From: Bacillota bacterium
GTDB taxonomy: Bacteria; Bacillota; Dehalobacteriia; UBA4068
DNA: 19,689 bases
Assembly: GCA_030528765.1 (NCBI GenBank)
Contig: JAUMYD010000001.1
Location: forward strand, 1-19,689
Direction of reading: 5' to 3'
Made by a program: the position numbers and the translations under genes. Below are positions 15,046-19,689 of this stretch, one piece after another. The notes beneath the pieces are model-generated. The model searched no databases. It was not told the DNA's origin and was given only the letters and a program-made list of their open reading frames with translations. Each line of letters starts with the position of its first letter. The stretch's first letter is position 1.

Positions 15046-15075
15046 TTTTGCCAAGACTATATATTTTTGCCAAGA
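15046..15075 (+). repeat. Direct repeats just upstream of the alpha-oxoamine synthase gene
   Basis: TTTTGCCAAGA occurs at 15046-15056 and 15065-15075, 19 bases apart start to start (about two helical turns). They lie in a very T-rich stretch (15003-15075) directly before the ribosome site. They may be a regulator-binding pair. No clear promoter was found here. Confidence 0.5.
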
Positions 15076-15093
15076 TAAGAAGGAGCTGACAAA

Positions 15094-16266
15094 ATGGATA
15101 TTTTTAAGCGCATCGTCGCACCGGATATGCTGCAACAGGTAAACAGCGAAGGGATCAACCCCTATTTCCATGAACTGCAGTCCCGCCAGGATACGGAAGT
15201 GATCATGGAAGGGAAGCGCCGCATCATGCTTGGTTCCAATAATTATCTGGGTCTGACCGTCCATCCGCAGGTGCTGGCAGCAGCCCGGGAAGCACTGGAT
15301 CAATACGGAACGGGCTGCTCCGGCTCCCGCTTCCTGAATGGCACGCTGGATATGCATGTGCAGCTGGAAAAAGAGCTTTCCGAATTTCTGGGCATGGAGG
15401 ATGCCTGCACCTTTTCCACCGGCTTCCAGAGCAATCTGGGCACCATCTCTGCTGTAGTGGGCCGCCATGATTACATGCTCTGCGATATCGAGAACCATGC
15501 CAGCATCTACGACGGCTGCCGACTCAGCTACGGGAAAATGCTTCGCTTCAAGCACAGCGATATGGATGATCTGGAAAAAAAGCTGAAGCAGGTGCCGGAG
15601 GAATGCGGTGCTCTCATCATCACTGATGGTGTTTTCAGCATGGGCGGGGATATCTGCAAGCTGCCGGATATCGTGGAGCTGGCCAAGCGTTATGGCGCCC
15701 GCGTGATGGTGGACGATGCCCACGGCCTGGGTATTCTGGGCAAAAACGGCCGCGGCACCGCAGATCATTTCGGCCTGACAGAGCAGGTGGACCTGATCAT
15801 GAGCACCTTCAGCAAATCCCTGGCCTCCCTGGGCGGCTTTATAAGCGGCGAAAAACGCATCATCGATCACATTCGCTATAATTCCCGGGCCTTCATCTTT
15901 TCTGCCTCCATCCCGCCCTCCAATACCGCTGCGGCCCTGGCTGCACTGCGGGTGATCCGGGAGGATGGCAGCCATACGGAGCGACTGATGGAGCTGGCTC
16001 ACTATATGCGGGAGCGGCTGAAGGAAAAAAATATTGCCATCCGGGAAAGCAGCACCCCCATTATCCCCATCTATACCTATGATGAGCTGCGCACCCTGCG
16101 GATCAACCGCCGTCTCTATGATGAGGGTGTTTATGTGAACTGCGTCCTTCCCCCGGCCACTGCCCCCGGTGAGTGCCTGCTGCGCTGCAGCCTGATGGCA
16201 ACCCATACCCATGCGCTGATCAATGAAGCCGTGGAGATCATTGCCCGGGTCCTGGAGGAATTCTAA
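15094..16266 (+). CDS. Serine palmitoyltransferase-like alpha-oxoamine synthase (PLP enzyme)
   Basis: These enzymes condense an amino acid with an acyl thioester, releasing CO2 and giving a 3-keto amine. Of 390 residues, the start INPYFHELQSRQDTEVIMEG and block MLGSNNYLGL closely recall bacteroidal Spt. PLP-site residues are visible: His135 in NHAS (ring stacking), Asp207 and His210 in VDDAHGLG, and the PLP lysine Lys241 in TFSKSLASLGG. SLMATHTH lies near the end. AAGGAG is eight bases before the ATG. The downstream reductase starts one base after its stop. Alternatives are glycine C-acetyltransferase (Kbl) or BioF; the N-terminus and the adjacent reductase favour a long-chain Spt-type product. 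Amino-acid specificity (serine, alanine, cysteate) is open. Confidence 0.85.
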   Translation: MDIFKRIVAPDMLQQVNSEGINPYFHELQSRQDTEVIMEGKRRIMLGSNNYLGLTVHPQVLAAAREALDQYGTGCSGSRFLNGTLDMHVQLEKELSEFLGMEDACTFSTGFQSNLGTISAVVGRHDYMLCDIENHASIYDGCRLSYGKMLRFKHSDMDDLEKKLKQVPEECGALIITDGVFSMGGDICKLPDIVELAKRYGARVMVDDAHGLGILGKNGRGTADHFGLTEQVDLIMSTFSKSLASLGGFISGEKRIIDHIRYNSRAFIFSASIPPSNTAAALAALRVIREDGSHTERLMELAHYMRERLKEKNIAIRESSTPIIPIYTYDELRTLRINRRLYDEGVYVNCVLPPATAPGECLLRCSLMATHTHALINEAVEIIARVLEEF

Positions 16267-16267
16267 A

Positions 16268-17053
16268 ATGCAGCGGGTGGTGGTCATCAGCGGCGGCAGC
16301 TCCGGCATTGGCAAGGCGCTGGCAGAATGTTATATCACTGCGGGGGATCAGGTCTATGAGCTGAGCCGCAGCGGCAGCAGCCGCCCGGGCCTGCAGCATA
16401 TCACCGTGGATCTGCGGCAGGAAGAACAGATCCGCCGGGCCATGGAGCAGATCGGCCGGGAAGCGGGCCGCATCGATCTGCTGCTGAACAACGCGGGCAT
16501 GGGCATTTCCGGCGCACTGGAAATGACAGAGCCGGAGGAAGCCCGCGCCCTCTTTGACGTGGATTTCTTCGCCGCCTACCTCTGCTGCAAATATGCACTG
16601 CCCTGGCTGCGGGAATCCCGGGATGGCCGCATCATCAGTACCAGCTCCGTGGCGGCAGTCTTCAGCATCCCCTACCAAAGCTTCTACTCCGCGGCAAAGG
16701 CAGCTGTGAACGCCATGACGCTGGCCCTGGCCAATGAACTGCGCCCCTTTGGCATCCAGGTGTCAGCCTTCATGCCCGGGGACGTGAAAACCGGCTTTAC
16801 CGGCGCCCGGCGCAAGGATGAGCGGGGCAGTGAGCTCTACGGGGAACGCATCGCAAAGGCCGTCTCCACCATGGAAAAGGATGAGCAGAACGGCATGCCC
16901 CCGGAAGTGATCGCCAAGGCCATCTATCGGCTGAGCTGCAGGCGGAAAATGAAGCCCCTGAAAAGCTGCGGCCTGAAATACCAGACCTTTCTCTTTTTGC
17001 AGCGGCTGCTCCCCACCGGCCTGGCAAACTTTATCGTGGGGAAAATGTACTGA
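16268..17053 (+). CDS. Short-chain dehydrogenase/reductase, probable 3-ketosphinganine-type reductase
   Basis: 262 residues with a Rossmann fold: cofactor motif GGSSGIG (9-15), NNAG (74-77), catalytic Ser126/127 in STSSVAA, and YSAAK with Tyr140 and Lys144. The C-terminal third contains LKYQTFLFLQRLLPTGL and ends IVGKMY, a hydrophobic tail that recalls reductases of long-chain ketones. GGAGGA lies within the end of the upstream synthase gene. The one-base gap implies coupled translation, so it likely reduces the 3-keto product of that synthase. A generic SDR acting on another ketone is possible. Confidence 0.85.
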   Translation: MQRVVVISGGSSGIGKALAECYITAGDQVYELSRSGSSRPGLQHITVDLRQEEQIRRAMEQIGREAGRIDLLLNNAGMGISGALEMTEPEEARALFDVDFFAAYLCCKYALPWLRESRDGRIISTSSVAAVFSIPYQSFYSAAKAAVNAMTLALANELRPFGIQVSAFMPGDVKTGFTGARRKDERGSELYGERIAKAVSTMEKDEQNGMPPEVIAKAIYRLSCRRKMKPLKSCGLKYQTFLFLQRLLPTGLANFIVGKMY

Positions 17054-17084
17054 AAAGACCATATGACAAAGTGATCCTGCATAT

Positions 17085-17119
17085 AAAAGCAGCAGAGGAT
17101 TCTTCCTCTGCTGCTTTTT
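17085..17119 (+). terminator. Strong intrinsic terminator after the synthase/reductase pair
   Basis: A 15-bp perfect stem (17085-17099 with 17104-17118; core AGCAGCAGAGGA/TCCTCTGCTGCT) with loop TTCT ends in a run of T residues. It lies 31 bases after the reductase stop. Confidence 0.88.
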
Positions 17120-17385
17120 GCGTCCATTTGCCCGAATGAAACGGCTATCTCATGAAAACCAGGCAAACCGCTGCTTCTGATTTCGGGCAACAAAGCGAAT
17201 CGTATAAATAATAAACACAATTTAAAATCCCTACATCTCAAAAAAGCTGCTCCGAAGAATTTTTTATAAAATTCTCTTTTAGCAAAATAATTTCGTGTAA
17301 AAGACTCCAATTTTCCCACATTCACCCGGAAATATTACAATATAACGCGAATTTTTATTTTATCAAATAATTTACAAAAAACAAA
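17120..17385. other. AT-rich upstream region of the peptidase gene
   Basis: About 265 bases with no gene. It is much more AT-rich than the flanking genes. AGAATTTT/AAAATTCT near 17258-17280 forms an 8-bp hairpin. It may hold activator sites for the downstream promoter; nothing specific is recognised. Confidence 0.4.
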
Positions 17386-17415
17386 TTGACACCGGGAAAG
17401 AACAAGCATTATAAT
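17386..17415 (+). promoter_or_regulatory. Consensus promoter of the M64-type peptidase
   Basis: Perfect TTGACA (17386-17391) and perfect TATAAT (17410-17415) with an 18-base spacer. The predicted start is near 17422, giving a leader of about 108 nt that contains a CTGCTG/CAGCAG hairpin (about 17441-17458). Confidence 0.8.
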
Positions 17416-17529
17416 AAAACTGTTATGAAATTCTCCTCTGCTGCTGTGTTTCGGTCAGCAGGCTGTCTTTGCTCTCTGTTTTGGCGCTTCCATATAAATT
17501 TCATTTTGAAAGAAGGGGTGGTACGAACA

Positions 17530-19689
17530 ATGTTCCGAACAAGAAACTGGCAAAAATGCTTTTCCCTGGTGATTCCCTTCACCATCCTGCTGCTGCTGGT
17601 CTTTGCGCCGGCAGCGCTGGCCGAAGAAGAAAACTGGCAGGCGAAATATGAGGAGATCTGCAGCGCAGAGCCCATCCTCTACGATGCACCGGGCGGGGAG
17701 CTGACCATCTTCCCCTATGCCCTGATCACCCCGCAGAATGCTGACCGCCCGGATGAAGAATCCATCGTTATCACGCTGATGGGTGACGGCTTCACCGAAG
17801 CGGATCAGATGAAATTCAATTATTACGCACAGTATTTCGCGGAAACCATCATCCACTATGAGCCCTTCCGTGAATTCAAAGATAAGATCAAGATCTACCG
17901 CGTGAATGTGGTCTCCGAGGACAGCGGCATCCGCCGGGATCACAGCGTCAACGGCCGGGATATCCCCGGTATGGATCCGCGCAATAACTATTTCGGCGGC
18001 CTCTGCTGGTCCGGCAATGCCCAGCGCGGCATGAGCGTCAGCAATCGTGATCTGGCCATCAATACCGCCACCGCCTATACCACGGATAACTGCTGGAAGC
18101 TGCTGCTGATGAACAGCACCCTTTATGGCGGCGTCAGCTCCGGCCAGCTCTCCTTCTCCAGCCTGAACTGGGCCTTCGTGGATCTCTGCATCCACGAATC
18201 CGGCCACACCAACGGCCTTCTGCCGGATGAATACCATGCCGGTGACCAGTATTTCACCAATGCGCTGGCCAATCCGCTTTCCTACCCCAATCTGGTGAAT
18301 GCAGCCTGGATCGATGACCCCACCTGGCAGGAATGGAACCCCTGGCATCGCTTCCTGGGCAAGGATGGCATCACCTTTGACCCCTTCGTGGAAGTGGTCA
18401 GCTCCACCTATGATTACGCAGGCACCCATTATCGTCCCTCTCAGGACTGCAAAATGCGCTTCCTGGGCTATACGGACAACTACGAAAAATACGGCGTGGA
18501 GGAATTCCCCTTCTGCCTGGTCTGCCAGGAAAAATGGCGTGACCGTCTGGCAGTGGGCTCCAAAACCCCCGTTCTCCATTTCCAGCCCTACAACGATCAG
18601 TTCTATGACAATGTTCCCGTCACCCTGGACAACAAACACCTGATCCTCCGTACCGCAGAGGTTGACCTGAGCCTGGGTACGGAAGGCGGCTTCGGCGGCG
18701 GCTACAGCCAGAAGATCTACGGCGAAGACATGGCCCCCGGCGAGCTGAAGATCACTGTCCGCGATGCGGATGGCAAGGCACTCTATCAGAACATCTCCGC
18801 CACCACCCCCATGGAGCTGGAAGCCGGCACCTATACCGTCTCTGCCAGCTATGACGGGGAATACGGCAGGATGGAGCTCTCCAGCATCGAGAACAGCTTC
18901 GTGGTGAAGCACGCTTCCCCCATCGTTTCCGTGGGCAATTACGCCAGCCCCTGGAAATCTGAGGATAAGATGGATACCCTCTCCCGCCCCTGGCAGAAGG
19001 ATGTCCCCGTGACCCTGCCGGAAGTGCTTGTAGATGCCAGCCGCGTCCATGAGGATGCCAAGAGATCCGATTTCGAGATCAGCTACACCTGGCACCTGGA
19101 TGATGGCGAAGGCCAGCCCGGCCAGCAGCTGGGCGAAAAGGGCATCGTTGGTGGCAAAGATGCAGACGGCCCCACCTCCGTGGGGAACTTCGTCCTCAGC
19201 ATCACCAGCGAAGGCAAATCCGGTACCCCCGTGGCCGGGCACAAGGTCACGGATCTCTTCCCCTTTGAGGTGGAAAGCTCCTTCTACAGCGTGACCCACT
19301 TCGAATCCAACTCCACCATGTACCCCAATGAAAACGAACAGAACATGTGGCGCCCCATCACCATCGTGGGTGAAGGCTTCACAGAAGAGGAATACGATGA
19401 ATTCGTGGCCCTGGCAGAGGATTTCATCGTCAAATTCCTGGATACCAACCCGGTGAACCACCTTTCCGAACGCTTCTATTTCTGGATCCAGAGCACCCTT
19501 TCCCAGGATTCCGGCATCAGCAAACCGGGCGAACAGAAAGACACCTATTACGGTTTTGCTCTGGATGAAAACAATGAATTCACCACCTACCGCACAGACC
19601 GGGATTTCAATGATATCCTACGGCAGGAGGTCTGGCGCAGAGATACCAACCAGAAGACCGCTGCCCAGTGGGGCGCTACCGTTGTTTTC
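17530..19689 (+). CDS. Secreted M64 (IgA peptidase-type) zinc metallopeptidase with a second M64-like domain (partial)
   Basis: 720 codons are present and the gene runs off the right edge. A signal peptide (residues 1-31, hydrophobic FTILLLLVFAPAALA) is cut before EEEN. The first catalytic domain (about 60-350) has VITLMGDGFTEADQMKF and the zinc motif HESGHTNGLLPDEY (222-235), with His222, Glu223 and His226 expected to act. A region of predicted beta-sandwich type follows (about 350-600). From about 606, ITIVGEGFTEEEYDEF and STLSQDSGIS repeat the N-terminal part of the M64 domain. ATG 17530 is chosen for AAGGGGTGG upstream and the signal peptide; an in-frame ATG at 17425 falls almost at the predicted transcription start and has no ribosome site. 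M64 members include clostridial IgA proteases; the target here is unknown. Confidence 0.88.
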   Translation, partial: MFRTRNWQKCFSLVIPFTILLLLVFAPAALAEEENWQAKYEEICSAEPILYDAPGGELTIFPYALITPQNADRPDEESIVITLMGDGFTEADQMKFNYYAQYFAETIIHYEPFREFKDKIKIYRVNVVSEDSGIRRDHSVNGRDIPGMDPRNNYFGGLCWSGNAQRGMSVSNRDLAINTATAYTTDNCWKLLLMNSTLYGGVSSGQLSFSSLNWAFVDLCIHESGHTNGLLPDEYHAGDQYFTNALANPLSYPNLVNAAWIDDPTWQEWNPWHRFLGKDGITFDPFVEVVSSTYDYAGTHYRPSQDCKMRFLGYTDNYEKYGVEEFPFCLVCQEKWRDRLAVGSKTPVLHFQPYNDQFYDNVPVTLDNKHLILRTAEVDLSLGTEGGFGGGYSQKIYGEDMAPGELKITVRDADGKALYQNISATTPMELEAGTYTVSASYDGEYGRMELSSIENSFVVKHASPIVSVGNYASPWKSEDKMDTLSRPWQKDVPVTLPEVLVDASRVHEDAKRSDFEISYTWHLDDGEGQPGQQLGEKGIVGGKDADGPTSVGNFVLSITSEGKSGTPVAGHKVTDLFPFEVESSFYSVTHFESNSTMYPNENEQNMWRPITIVGEGFTEEEYDEFVALAEDFIVKFLDTNPVNHLSERFYFWIQSTLSQDSGISKPGEQKDTYYGFALDENNEFTTYRTDRDFNDILRQEVWRRDTNQKTAAQWGATVVF

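Noticed and set aside
15031..16314. A minus-strand open frame opposite the Spt-like gene
   Set aside because: Antisense shadow; composition is His/Gln/Ile-rich and it has no ribosome site.
17425..17529. In-frame earlier ATG for the peptidase
   Set aside because: It lies about three bases from the predicted transcription start, lacks a ribosome site and would bury the signal peptide.
17455..19461. A minus-strand open frame of 668 codons opposite the peptidase
   Set aside because: It is antisense to the M64 gene, which has a promoter, ribosome site, signal peptide and zinc motif. The antisense product is Gly/Ala/His-rich without family features.
1..19689. CRISPR arrays, tRNA and rRNA genes, insertion-sequence transposases
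   Set aside because: No regularly spaced direct repeats, tRNA-like cloverleaf or rRNA sequence was noticed, and no transposase motif was found in any plausible frame.

Overview
The window looks like a chromosomal segment of a moderately GC-rich Firmicute, probably a gut-type Clostridia relative. Three things suggest this: the asp23-fakA-recG gene order, a clostridial-type glutamyl-tRNA synthetase with an N-terminal extension, and a DUF3798 lipoprotein ABC transporter. Strong AGGAGG-type ribosome sites and sigma-A-like promoters fit. The genus cannot be named from the sequence.

Layout. 1-4515 (minus strand): a four-gene ABC importer operon (DUF3798 lipoprotein, double ATPase, two RbsC/NupP-like permeases, the last cut by the window edge). 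It has a consensus-like promoter, a structured leader of about 165 nt ending in two palindromes, and a terminator-like hairpin after the binding-protein gene. 4821-9556 (minus): asp23, fakA and recG, with recG behind its own promoter and a GC-rich leader that can fold into a terminator. 9775-11612 (plus): gltX with its own promoter and terminator. 11636-11927: a repeat island with a perfect 23-bp inverted repeat and a TCATTGCGAGG-type element. 11928-13199 (plus): an MFS exporter-like protein. 13286-13621 (minus): a 68-residue membrane/coiled-coil protein, with a possible small RNA of about 100 nt nested downstream. 13788-14923 (plus): a two-gene ChrA-type transporter. 15094-17119 (plus): a serine palmitoyltransferase-like alpha-oxoamine synthase and a short-chain reductase, tightly coupled and ended by a strong terminator. 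17386 to the end (plus): a secreted M64-family metallopeptidase with a consensus promoter, running off the window and containing the start of a second M64-like domain.

How the genes work together. The synthase/reductase pair is the most notable metabolic unit: together they could make a long-chain amino alcohol (sphingoid-base-like), which would be unusual for a Firmicute. The DUF3798 transporter has an unknown substrate and shows several layers of possible control (promoter, structured leader, palindromes, intercistronic hairpin). The secreted peptidase suggests interaction with host or environmental glycoproteins or immunoglobulins. The recG, fakA, asp23 and gltX genes are core housekeeping genes.
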